In this document: piece after piece, positions 24,412 to 32,989 of the stretch
Layout: each line of letters starts with the position of its first letter
Position numbering within the stretch: position 1 is the first letter of the stretch
Assembly (NCBI GenBank): GCA_018662005.1
Contig: JABJHA010000025.1
Location: 1-42,875, forward strand
DNA length: 42,875 bases
From: Rhodospirillaceae bacterium
GTDB lineage: Bacteria > Pseudomonadota > Alphaproteobacteria > Rhodospirillales > JABHCV01
Reading direction: 5' to 3'
Position numbers and translations under genes: made by a program
The notes under the pieces: model-generated
Databases searched by the model: none
Seen by the model: only the letters and a program-made list of their open reading frames with translations
Told to the model about the DNA's origin: nothing

Positions 24412-26385
24412 ATGGGCGGCAGGGAAGGCAGACGGGATTTAGTCATTATCGCAGGATTGAGTGTGCTGGCGTTGTTGCTGGCCTTCGCGTTTAATATTTC
24501 CGATCATCTCGCGATCTCTGAATTGGTCCCGTATTTCTTGTTGTGGCTGGCCCTGTGCTTTGGTGGGTTTACGTATCGACGGTGGCAGCAGGAACTGGAT
24601 TTTGGCGCCCATGACCAACCTGGTATTGGTAGCTGGAGTTGGGACATCGTTCAGGATAAGCAGCAGTGGTCAGCAGAAATTTATGAAATCCTTGGTGTCA
24701 CGCCCGGAACCATCATTCCAACCTATCATGATTTTCTAAAACTCATTCATCCCGAAGACCGCCATCTGTATGAGGAAACCGTTGCCCGAAGTCTTAGAAA
24801 CAATGTCGGCTATGACATTGATTTTAGAATTTGTACGCCTACCGGTGATGTCCGCATTATCCACGAGAAAAGCGAAGTGGTTTTTGAAGAAGACAAACCG
24901 GTGACAATGACCGGGATCATCACTGACATTACGGAAAGCAAGCATGACGAAGCCGATCTCAGAGATCGTTTTGACCTTTTACAATCCCTGATCGACGCCA
25001 TTCCCATACCCGTTTACCACAAAGACGAAAATGGTTTCTATGAAGGCTGTAACAAGGCTTTCGAGGATTTCAGCGGAACCGCCAAAGCGCAAATACTGGG
25101 TAAGACAGTGCATGATTTTATGCCACCTGATTTGGCAAACGCCCAGGAAAATATGGACAAGGCGCTTTTCCGTCAGGGTGGTTTTCAGTCATATGAATCA
25201 AAAGTTCTTTCCGTACATGGCCCACGTCAAGACGTCATTTATCACAAGGCCCTGCGTACCAATAGCGATGGAAGTGTTGGGGGGTTAATTGGCACCATCC
25301 TGGATATATCTGATCGCAAAAGAATGGAAATCGCACTCAGGGACAGTGAGGAGAGGTTCCGTAATATAGCGGAGTCTGCTTCAGACTGGTTTTGGGAAAC
25401 CGATACTCAGCACAGGTTTTCTTACCTGTCTGACAGGGTCCAGGATATCCTCGAGGTTGCCCCGGAAACGGTGCTGGGGAGGACCCGCTTGGAACTCGTC
25501 GGTAAAGATCAATTCGATGAAGATCCTGAAAAATGGGACCATCATATGGAGCTTTTGCGTCAGCATCTGCCTTTCAGGGGGTTGGTTTATGTCTTTAACG
25601 CCAGTGATGGAAACCAACGTCAGATCAGTGTTAGTGGTGTTCCGGTTTTTGACGATGATGGGACTTTTTGTGGTTACCGGGGGACTGGCACCGATATTTC
25701 CGAACGTGTACGGGTTGAAGATGCCTTGCGTGAAAGCGAGGAACGTCACCGTAATTTTGCCGCCGACGTGGCTCGTGAATTGCGCACGCCGCTTGCCGTA
25801 CTCCGAACTCATTTGGATAATTTAAGTGATTCTAAGGAAGTTCAGTCGCTTCGGGTAGACGCCGAAAACATGTCACGCCTGGTCGCTCAGTTACTGGCTA
25901 TGACGCGAATTGAAACATTCACCACCGATGAAAACCTGGATGACGTTGACCTGGGCGAGGTGTGTAGGAATGTGGCGACGCTTATAGCGCCACTGGCTAT
26001 CAAAGAGCACAGGTCGATTGAAGTTACCGGTGGCAAGGTGCCCGTTCTGATCAGGGGTAATTCGGCGTCGCTTGAACAGGCGGTTCGCAATCTGGTCGAA
26101 AATGCCATTCGATATTCGGCAAGGGGCACGGTCATCTCCTTGAAAGTGAATGAAAAGAAAGTTCCCAGCATAAGGGTTATTGACCGGGGAAGGGGCGTTG
26201 CCATCGAGCAGAGAGAACAGATTTTCCGGCGCTTCAAACGATCTGACAGGCGTGGCGGTGGCGCCGGTTTGGGGCTTTCCATCGTCAAGCGAACGGTCAA
26301 CAACCATAATGGCAAAATCGAAATTGAAGACACCCCGGGTGGCGGCGCAACATTCATCCTTTTATTCCCGCCAAATCACGGCTAG
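24412..26385 (+). CDS. Membrane PAS-domain sensor kinase lacking the H-box histidine
   Basis: I take the ATG at 24412 (657 residues); the open frame upstream lies inside the regulator gene. Two membrane helices (about 9-27 and 35-54) are followed by three PAS domains (about 65-175, 190-300 and 310-430), a dimerisation domain and an ATP-binding domain. The H-box reads ADVARELRTPLAVL: residue 455 is Arg (codon CGT at 25774-25776) where the phosphorylated His of SHELRTPL-type boxes belongs. The N-box (VRNLVENAIRYSARG), G1 (DRGRGV), F-box and G2 (GAGLGLSIV) look intact. It may act as a phosphatase or ligand switch on the adjacent regulator, or the base may be an error. PAS3 is strikingly like PAS2 of the kinase at 30388-32742. 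Confidence 0.88.
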   Translation: MGGREGRRDLVIIAGLSVLALLLAFAFNISDHLAISELVPYFLLWLALCFGGFTYRRWQQELDFGAHDQPGIGSWSWDIVQDKQQWSAEIYEILGVTPGTIIPTYHDFLKLIHPEDRHLYEETVARSLRNNVGYDIDFRICTPTGDVRIIHEKSEVVFEEDKPVTMTGIITDITESKHDEADLRDRFDLLQSLIDAIPIPVYHKDENGFYEGCNKAFEDFSGTAKAQILGKTVHDFMPPDLANAQENMDKALFRQGGFQSYESKVLSVHGPRQDVIYHKALRTNSDGSVGGLIGTILDISDRKRMEIALRDSEERFRNIAESASDWFWETDTQHRFSYLSDRVQDILEVAPETVLGRTRLELVGKDQFDEDPEKWDHHMELLRQHLPFRGLVYVFNASDGNQRQISVSGVPVFDDDGTFCGYRGTGTDISERVRVEDALRESEERHRNFAADVARELRTPLAVLRTHLDNLSDSKEVQSLRVDAENMSRLVAQLLAMTRIETFTTDENLDDVDLGEVCRNVATLIAPLAIKEHRSIEVTGGKVPVLIRGNSASLEQAVRNLVENAIRYSARGTVISLKVNEKKVPSIRVIDRGRGVAIEQREQIFRRFKRSDRRGGGAGLGLSIVKRTVNNHNGKIEIEDTPGGGATFILLFPPNHG

Positions 26386-26590
26386 ATACGAAAAACTCTG
26401 TGTATAAGTTTTTCGACTAATGTGATGAAAATAAACAGTAAATATCTATTCTCTGCGTAGATTTGGAAAAAACAGCCCGAAAAATTTCGGAGGTAAGGAT
26501 TTTGTAAGTTTTATTGGTTAAAAAAGCTGCCATCAGCTTGTCGTTGGATTCTCTGGGGCGGAATACAACGAAAAAAAGGAATACATATAT

Positions 26591-27337
26591 ATGTCCATTC
26601 TTCGTTTGCCCTTCCTTCTCATCACATCTCTGGTTCTCTCCCTGACTTTCAGTGCCTCTGCCACTGCGGGGACTACATGCCCGGAAGTTCCCAAAGTTTC
26701 CTGGTGGAGTGATACGTCTGTTGAAGGAATGACGGCATATGTCGATCGTAAACATGACGGAGACTGGTCGCCTTACCTAAAAAAATGGCAACGTTATGAA
26801 GAAAGAATGCGCGGCATCCTGAACAAGGGCGGGTCCGCTGTCATCAAGTCCCGGAACGTCACACTTGAGGGTGAAGATCTGGCTCGTCACATCGACATGA
26901 TCGCCAAGCGTGTCGAGGCCACACGCTGCATTGCCGATCAGGTCATTGAAGCCCGGTTGACTGAAGAATTTAACAACATGGACACAGCCGCCGGTGGCAA
27001 CGCCAAAGACCTGGCGGCGAAAAACTGTCCCAAATTCAACAAGGTCGTATGGTGGGAAACCAGCCACGCGGAGGTCGCTTCGTATGTGGAAAGAAAGCAT
27101 GGTGGTGACTGGAAAGCCTATGTAGAGAAATGGGACAGACAGTTTGAAAAAATGAAATCGCTTAGTGATCGTGGTGGCACGGCAGTTTTCAAATCGAAAA
27201 AACTGAAATTGGAAGGTGAAAACCTGGTCCAATATGTTTCAGCCATCAAAGACCGCCTGTCGGTTACTAAATGCCTGGCCCGTCGCGAACTGGTCAATTC
27301 CGGCGACAAAAAGAACATTCTCGCCAACGATGGCTGA
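26591..27337 (+). CDS. Secreted protein of two tandem unrecognised cysteine-bounded domains
   Basis: I recognise no family. The 248-residue product has a signal peptide of about 26 residues (FLLITSLVLSLTFSASATAG). Two copies of a domain of about 80 residues follow, at roughly 30-117 and 138-225, about 40 per cent identical by eye. Each begins CP, has KV-x-WW, YV-x-RKH-x-GDW, a KW, a GG-x-AV-x-KS turn and LEGE, and ends with a second cysteine. The cysteine pair in each copy could form a disulfide in the periplasm. No membrane segment or catalytic motif is visible. It lies 205 bp after the kinase and may or may not belong to that unit. An AAAGGA ribosome-binding sequence precedes the ATG. Confidence 0.8.
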   Translation: MSILRLPFLLITSLVLSLTFSASATAGTTCPEVPKVSWWSDTSVEGMTAYVDRKHDGDWSPYLKKWQRYEERMRGILNKGGSAVIKSRNVTLEGEDLARHIDMIAKRVEATRCIADQVIEARLTEEFNNMDTAAGGNAKDLAAKNCPKFNKVVWWETSHAEVASYVERKHGGDWKAYVEKWDRQFEKMKSLSDRGGTAVFKSKKLKLEGENLVQYVSAIKDRLSVTKCLARRELVNSGDKKNILANDG

Positions 27338-27372
27338 ATAACAAGGGTTGAGTTCACCCGCCATCACGTTTA

Positions 27373-27401
27373 GATCATCCCTTTAACTTCAGGGGATGAT
27401 C
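27373..27401 (+). promoter_or_regulatory. Hairpin covering the ribosome-binding site and start of the HAD gene
   Basis: GATCATCCC (27373-27381) and GGGATGATC (27393-27401) form a perfect nine-base-pair stem with an 11-base loop. The right arm contains the ATG at 27396, and AGGGG at 27391-27395 lies partly in the stem. In RNA this would hide the start site and could control translation. Confidence 0.5.
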
Positions 27402-28112
27402 GCGTTGAACGAACAATCTTCACCAAAAGAATCTTCAAAGGCCCTGCGCCTCGCTGTTTTTGACTGTGACGGGACGCTTGTCGATTCCGCCCATTCCATA
27501 GTCTCGTGTATGCAGACCGCCTGTGCCGCCCAGGGGTTTGCCGAACCGACGCCTGAACAGGTCCGGGCCATGGTTGGCCTGCCGCTGGAAGATGCCATTA
27601 GTCGCCTCTATCCTGATATGGAGTCAGACACGGTGATGGCCGTCCGCGAAGGATACCGGGACGTCTTTAGCAATCTTCGGCAAAAGGGTGAAGTTCACGA
27701 ACCGCTTTATCATGGCACGCTGGATGCCTTGAGTGTGCTTGAAAAGGCCGGCTGGTTGCTTGGTGTGGCAACGGGCAAGGCGATGCGGGGATTGGTCGCA
27801 ACGTTAAAGACCCATGATATTGAGGAACGTTTCGTTACCTTGCAAACAGCGGATATTTCACACGGCAAGCCCAATCCGGACATGCTTTATAAAGCCATGG
27901 CCGAAACCGGGGTTGATGCGTCGGCTACGGTGATGATTGGCGATACTTCCTTCGATATGGAAATGGCCCGCAATGCCGGAACTCTGGCCATCGGCGTGTC
28001 CTGGGGATATCACGAAGTCGAAGAATTGACCGGGGCTGGCGCTCACCGGGTCGTCGAAACCTATGACCAGCTTCCAGGTGTTATCGAAAGCCTGATGGGG
28101 GCCGGTCGCTAA
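27396..28112 (+). CDS. HAD-family hydrolase, phosphoglycolate-phosphatase-like
   Basis: This 238-residue cytoplasmic phosphatase belongs to the HAD superfamily. Motif I is FDCDGTLVDS (about residues 22-31), the cap domain follows with VRAMVGLPLEDAI, motif II/III are in GVATGKAMRGL and GKPNPDMLYKAM, and motif IV is MIGDTSFDMEMARNAG. It resembles Gph and related enzymes; the substrate is not certain. The chosen ATG lies in the arm of a hairpin, and the first 17 residues are not part of the fold, so a start further in (TTG at 27405) is possible. The stop overlaps the ATP12 gene start by one base. Confidence 0.9.
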   Translation: MIALNEQSSPKESSKALRLAVFDCDGTLVDSAHSIVSCMQTACAAQGFAEPTPEQVRAMVGLPLEDAISRLYPDMESDTVMAVREGYRDVFSNLRQKGEVHEPLYHGTLDALSVLEKAGWLLGVATGKAMRGLVATLKTHDIEERFVTLQTADISHGKPNPDMLYKAMAETGVDASATVMIGDTSFDMEMARNAGTLAIGVSWGYHEVEELTGAGAHRVVETYDQLPGVIESLMGAGR

Positions 28113-28816
28113 TGGCTTTGCCAAAGCGCTTCTATAAGGACGCCACTGTCGCCCCGATAGAAGGGGGATATACCGTTCATCTTGATGATAAACCGGTGCG
28201 AACACCTTTAGGTCTGGCTCTTTTACTACCCGTATTTCCATTAGCCGAAGCCGTTGTTTCCGAATGGCAGGCCCAGGATAAGACGATCAATCCGGCGTCC
28301 ATGCCGCTTTGCGGTTTTGCCAACACGGCCATTGACCGGGTCGGCAAGGAACGTTCAGTTGTTATGGCCAATTTGCTGCATTATGCAGAGACTGATCTGC
28401 TGTGCTACCGAGCAGAGGAGCCAGCAGATTTGGTGGCCAGACAAAATGAACAGTGGCAACCTGTTCTTGATTGGGCGGCGTGGGCGTTGGATGTGCATCT
28501 TGAAGTGACAAGCGGGGTCTTGCCTTTGACGCCATCACCCAAAGCCTTGCAAGCGATAAGCGATTCCTTAAATAAACTGGATGATATGACCTTAACGGCG
28601 GTGGCCAGTATTGCCGCTGCAACGGGCTCTTTCATTCTTGCCCTGGCCGTTAGCGAAAACCACATCGGAGCCGATCAAGCCTTTGAGATGTCCCTGTTGG
28701 ACGAGTCCTTTCAGAAGGAGCGCTGGGGAGAGGACGCAGAAGCCGCAGCGCGAAATCAACACTTAAAAGATGACATGAACGCGGCTGTTTTGTTTTTATC
28801 GCTTCTCAGACAATAA
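28112..28816 (+). CDS. ATP12 family F1-ATPase assembly chaperone
   Basis: ATP12 proteins help assemble the F1 sector of ATP synthase by holding the alpha subunit; in bacteria they are mostly found in Alphaproteobacteria. The 234-residue product shows KRFYKDATVAPIEGGYTVHLDDKPVRTP at the N-terminus (about 5-32), NTAIDRV near 71-77 and the C-terminal signature LLDESFQKERWGEDAEAAAR near 190-209. It is coupled to the HAD gene, an arrangement common in the group. The TAATG junction supports the ATG at 28112. Confidence 0.93.
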   Translation: MALPKRFYKDATVAPIEGGYTVHLDDKPVRTPLGLALLLPVFPLAEAVVSEWQAQDKTINPASMPLCGFANTAIDRVGKERSVVMANLLHYAETDLLCYRAEEPADLVARQNEQWQPVLDWAAWALDVHLEVTSGVLPLTPSPKALQAISDSLNKLDDMTLTAVASIAAATGSFILALAVSENHIGADQAFEMSLLDESFQKERWGEDAEAAARNQHLKDDMNAAVLFLSLLRQ

Positions 28817-28858
28817 TCGCTGGTGCAAAATGGGCAAACCGTACCGACAGGAAACATC

Positions 28859-30391
28859 ATGCACGACATAATTCGACAACTTGAAGAAAAACGCCAACTG
28901 GCCAGACTTGGCGGCGGCAAGGCGCGCATTGAATCCCAGCATAAAAAGGGCAAGCTGACGGCGCGCGAAAGAATAGAGCTGTTGCTCGATCCGGACTCCT
29001 TTGAAGAATGGGACATGTTTGTCGAACATCGGTGCAGTGATTTTGGCATGGAAAAGCAGACCCCGCCGGGTGATGGCGTGGTCACTGGTCACGGTACGGT
29101 CAATGGCCGTTTGATCTTTGTATTCTCCCAGGACTTTACCGTCTTTGGCGGTTCGCTATCGGAATCCCATGCCGAGAAAATTTGTAAAATCATGGATCAG
29201 GCTTTGAAAGTTGGCGCGCCTGTTATTGGTCTCAATGATTCAGGTGGCGCCCGTATTCAGGAAGGCGTTTCATCCCTTGCCGGTTACGCCGAAGTATTTC
29301 AACGTAATGTTCTTGCCAGCGGCGTGGTGCCGCAAATTTCGATGATCATGGGGCCGTGCGCCGGTGGTGCTGTCTATTCACCGGCGATGACGGATTTCAT
29401 CTTTATGGTCAAAGACACTTCGTACATGTTCGTCACGGGCCCCGATGTCGTCAAAACCGTGACCCATGAAGAAGTCACCCACGAAGAACTGGGTGGGGCT
29501 ATGACCCATACCGGTAAATCCGGTGTTGCCGACAAAGCCTTTGAAAACGATGCCGAAGCGCTTTTGCAACTTCGCCGCTTTATAGATTTTCTGCCCGCCA
29601 GTAACCGTGAAAAACCACCGGTGCGACCCACCCCCGACAACCCCTCCCGGGTTGAGGAGTCCCTTGATACGCTGATTCCGGACAACCCCAACAAACCCTA
29701 TGACATGAGGGAGTTAATCGAAAAAGTCGCCGATGAGGGTGAATTTTTTGAACTGCAACCCGATTACGCAGGGAACATCCTGACCGGCTTCGTCAGGTTG
29801 GAAGGCTCAACGGTCGGGGTTGTCGCCAACCAGCCCATGGTTCTTGCAGGGTGTCTGGATATCGATTCATCGAAAAAGGCGGCACGCTTCGTGCGTTTTT
29901 GTGATTGCTTTAATATCCCCATTTTGACGTTGGTCGATGTTCCCGGCTTCCTGCCCGGCACGTCACAGGAATACGGTGGCATTATCAAGCACGGGGCGAA
30001 ATTGCTTTATGCCTACGCAGAGGCCACGGTGCCTAAAGTGACCGTCATTACCCGCAAGGCCTACGGCGGGGCTTACGACGTTATGAGCTCAAAACACTTG
30101 CGTGGCGACGTCAACTTCGCCTGGCCGAGTGCTGAAATCGCGGTTATGGGACCGAAAGGCGCCGTCGAGATCATCTTCCGCAAGGATCTGGGGAATGATA
30201 AAAAAATTACCGAGCGAACCGAGGAATACCGCAAACGTTTCGCCAATCCGTTTATTGCCGGAAACAGGGGTTTTATTGATGATGTCATCATGCCCCGCAA
30301 CACCCGGGTCAGGGTTTGTCGCTCCTTGCGCATGCTGGCTGGCAAGAAGCTGGAAAATCCCTGGAAGAAGCACGGCAATATTCCGCTTTAG
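28859..30391 (+). CDS. pccB: Acyl-CoA carboxylase beta subunit, propionyl-CoA carboxylase type
   Basis: This carboxyltransferase subunit moves CO2 from biotin to propionyl-CoA (or a related acyl-CoA), giving methylmalonyl-CoA. The ATG at 28859 gives 510 residues, the standard PccB length, starting [20 protein letters not shown]; an ACAGGAAA ribosome-binding sequence stands before it, so the open frame back to 28823 was not used. Family marks are [37 protein letters not shown] and [10 protein letters not shown], the crotonase-like acyl-CoA sites. It faces a convergent kinase gene with a four-base overlap. The alpha subunit is 2.6 kb downstream on the same strand. Confidence 0.94.
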   Translation: MHDIIRQLEEKRQLARLGGGKARIESQHKKGKLTARERIELLLDPDSFEEWDMFVEHRCSDFGMEKQTPPGDGVVTGHGTVNGRLIFVFSQDFTVFGGSLSESHAEKICKIMDQALKVGAPVIGLNDSGGARIQEGVSSLAGYAEVFQRNVLASGVVPQISMIMGPCAGGAVYSPAMTDFIFMVKDTSYMFVTGPDVVKTVTHEEVTHEELGGAMTHTGKSGVADKAFENDAEALLQLRRFIDFLPASNREKPPVRPTPDNPSRVEESLDTLIPDNPNKPYDMRELIEKVADEGEFFELQPDYAGNILTGFVRLEGSTVGVVANQPMVLAGCLDIDSSKKAARFVRFCDCFNIPILTLVDVPGFLPGTSQEYGGIIKHGAKLLYAYAEATVPKVTVITRKAYGGAYDVMSSKHLRGDVNFAWPSAEIAVMGPKGAVEIIFRKDLGNDKKITERTEEYRKRFANPFIAGNRGFIDDVIMPRNTRVRVCRSLRMLAGKKLENPWKKHGNIPL

Positions 30392-32742
30392 TTTGATTTG
30401 TCAGTATCCTTTTGAAGGTGGGTTGGTACGGTAACGGTGAAGACAGACCCCTCTTCCAATGTGCTTTCGACACTGATTTCCCCGCCCATCTGATCACATA
30501 ACTGTCGACAAATGGCGAGGCCAAGACCGGCCCCGCCGTGTTTTTTTGTCACCGATGAATCGCCCTGGAAGAAAGGGGTAAACAGCTTATTCAGATTCTC
30601 TTTGCTTATCCCGACACCGGTATCGTTAAGTTTGAAATCGATGACCTCCCCGGTATTGGAGTGGTAACGGCTGACGGATAACTGAATATTTCCATCGGTG
30701 GTGAACTTTCCGGCATTGCCGACCAAATTTAAAAGAATTTGACGCAGGGCAATGGGATCATTGCTGATGGTTCCGATATCTGCCGGGCAAATAACCTCAA
30801 AGGTGTTTCTTTTCTTTTCGATTATCGGTTGTACTGCTGCTTCAAATTCGGCGATGAAGAATTCGACATTGATTTTTTCTTCGGAAAGTTCAAGTTTGTC
30901 CGCTTCAATTCTGGAGAGGTCAAGAATGTTTCCGATCAGGCCAATCAGGTGATTTCCTGATTCGTTGATGTGCGTGATGTATTCGCGGTACTTCTCGTTT
31001 TCTATATCACCCAGAAAACCACCCATCATGGTTTCTGAAAAGCCGATGATGGCGTTAAGCGGTGTTCGCAATTCATGACTCATATTGGCCAGAAATTCCG
31101 ATTTGGCGCGGTTGGCGGCTTCCGCCAGTTCCTTTGCTTCACGAAGACTGATTTCGCCTATAATGCGCTTGGTAATATCGCTGCTGGTCCCCCGGTAACC
31201 CATAAAGTTGCCATCGTCGTCAAAGTACGGGAGACCATTGAGGCTGATATGGTAGAGATTCCCGGATGGGACGTGAACGGTATAAGAAAATTCATTAAAT
31301 GGACGCCGGGCGTTTAAATCATCCATATGCTGCTGCCATAATTCAGGCCTGGCATTGACAAAGGGCGAGTTCATGAATTCGTATCGAGTCTTGCCGATGA
31401 TTTCTTCTGGCTGGACACCGGTTAATTTGTAAAAACGGTCAGAGATGTACGTGAATTTCAGGTCACTATCCATTTCCCAGAACCAATCCGATGCGGCTTC
31501 GGCGAAACCCTGAAAACGTTTTTTGCTTTCGTTCAGGGCTTCCGTCATTTGATTGAATTCGGTGATGTCGTGAATGGTGCCGATGAAAAGTTTACGCCCG
31601 TCAATTTCCATTTCACTGACTGATAGATGAAGTGGGAAATCACTTCCGTCCTGGCGTCGTCCGGTGACTGTACGTCCCTTGCCAATAATCTTTGGGTCCC
31701 CGAATTTCTCGTAATTCTGCAGGTAGGTGTCGTGCTTATCTTGATCGGGTTTTGGCATTAGCATGGTGATGTTTTTGCCAACAACGTCCTGTTGAGGATA
31801 TCCGAATATGGTTTCCGCAGCTGGATTATAGGACTGCATGATGCCGCGATTGTCGGTAACAATCAGACCGTCCAACATACTATCGACGATGGCTCCGAGA
31901 TATTTTTCACCTTCCTCGCGGTCCTGTTCGGCCTGCTTGCGTTCAATGGCATTATCTCGGAAGACGACCATGGCGCCTGCCATCTGTCCGATCTCGTCGG
32001 TGCGTTCCAGGTCGGGAATAGTGACATCCATATCACCATTGGCCAGACGGCCCATGAGTCCCGTCATTGATGCCAGCGGCTCACCTGCTAACCTGCGAAT
32101 AAGAATGACACAAATTGCAGCGATCATCAGCGATACGAAAACAGCAAGAACGAAGGCGCTTTGGCCGACGCGGATTAACGCGCTCCAGTTCTTAGACAAA
32201 TCCAGGGCAATTGAATAAGCGCCGATGATCTCGGATTTTTGAATATCCATTAATTTTTGGTGGCAGGCGAAACATCTGACATCGGCGGCTTGCCCGACAC
32301 CCATAATCACCGGGCGGGTATAGCGATAGACGTGATCATCGCCCATTGTTCCAACGGCTATGCCTGATTTTAACGCCTGCCGGTCAATGTCATCTCTTGG
32401 GTGTTCCAGGTAGCCCCCATTGGCTTTTTGAAAGGCAAGTACCTTATCGCCATGGACCAGCCACATGGTCATGCGTTCAGACGTTCTGTCTAGGCGTTTC
32501 ATGGTATTGTCGAGGATCGCCACCGAGACATTTTCATCAGATGCATCCTGACGGTTTTTCATGGCCTCTGAATGAAGAACCTCAAGAATGGTGATTGCTT
32601 CCTGAGAGCTCCTTTCTGCATTTTCTCGAAAAAACTTGAACTGGAATTGCACAAAGGCGGTCGCACTAGCCAGCAACAGTAAAACCAGGATGGTACTGAC
32701 AAGCAGGGCAATTTTTGAACCGATATTCAAGCCATTGAGCAC
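30388..32742 (-). CDS. Membrane sensor kinase with periplasmic haem c motif and FixL-like PAS
   Basis: The product has 784 residues and starts at GTG 32742. Helix 1 (about 9-32) and helix 2 (about 194-215) bracket a periplasmic domain of about 160 residues that ends in CFACH (C157, C160, H161), the covalent haem c motif, in a setting like DUF3365/Tll0287-type sensors. HAMP follows (about 216-268), then two PAS domains. PAS1 (280-395) carries H337 and R357 spaced 20 apart in [20 protein letters not shown], matching the proximal His and distal Arg of FixL. PAS2 (about 410-525) has ASDWFWE. The HisKA box SHELRTPL has H556, and the N, G1 (NDTGVGIS) and G2 (GAGLGLAI) boxes are intact. It is an orphan kinase; redox, NO or oxygen sensing is inferred. 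Confidence 0.9.
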   Translation of the reverse strand: MLNGLNIGSKIALLVSTILVLLLLASATAFVQFQFKFFRENAERSSQEAITILEVLHSEAMKNRQDASDENVSVAILDNTMKRLDRTSERMTMWLVHGDKVLAFQKANGGYLEHPRDDIDRQALKSGIAVGTMGDDHVYRYTRPVIMGVGQAADVRCFACHQKLMDIQKSEIIGAYSIALDLSKNWSALIRVGQSAFVLAVFVSLMIAAICVILIRRLAGEPLASMTGLMGRLANGDMDVTIPDLERTDEIGQMAGAMVVFRDNAIERKQAEQDREEGEKYLGAIVDSMLDGLIVTDNRGIMQSYNPAAETIFGYPQQDVVGKNITMLMPKPDQDKHDTYLQNYEKFGDPKIIGKGRTVTGRRQDGSDFPLHLSVSEMEIDGRKLFIGTIHDITEFNQMTEALNESKKRFQGFAEAASDWFWEMDSDLKFTYISDRFYKLTGVQPEEIIGKTRYEFMNSPFVNARPELWQQHMDDLNARRPFNEFSYTVHVPSGNLYHISLNGLPYFDDDGNFMGYRGTSSDITKRIIGEISLREAKELAEAANRAKSEFLANMSHELRTPLNAIIGFSETMMGGFLGDIENEKYREYITHINESGNHLIGLIGNILDLSRIEADKLELSEEKINVEFFIAEFEAAVQPIIEKKRNTFEVICPADIGTISNDPIALRQILLNLVGNAGKFTTDGNIQLSVSRYHSNTGEVIDFKLNDTGVGISKENLNKLFTPFFQGDSSVTKKHGGAGLGLAICRQLCDQMGGEISVESTLEEGSVFTVTVPTHLQKDTDKSN

Positions 32743-32989
32743 GTGGGAATAATCCTGACGGGGATCAGTAAAAAAAAGGAAAATTTAACCGAGTCCTGGT
32801 CTCCCCCCCAGTACTCTCTACCAATACAATCGTATGTAAAAAAAAGAGCGAGTACAAGCAGTCTGGCTTTCCGTTTTTCCTTATACTAATTAAAATGCCG
32901 ACCTGCCCCTTGCTATGTCTCGTGATGATGTCAGAATGGGTTTCGGCAGCTTCGCCACGGAACAATTATTTCAAAGGAATTAATGGGGA

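Noticed and set aside
26524-26546. AAGCTG-CCAT-CAGCTT stem that has a T-run when read leftward
   Set aside because: No leftward gene lies to its right, so a terminator has nothing to stop. A six-base stem in an AT-rich gap may be chance.
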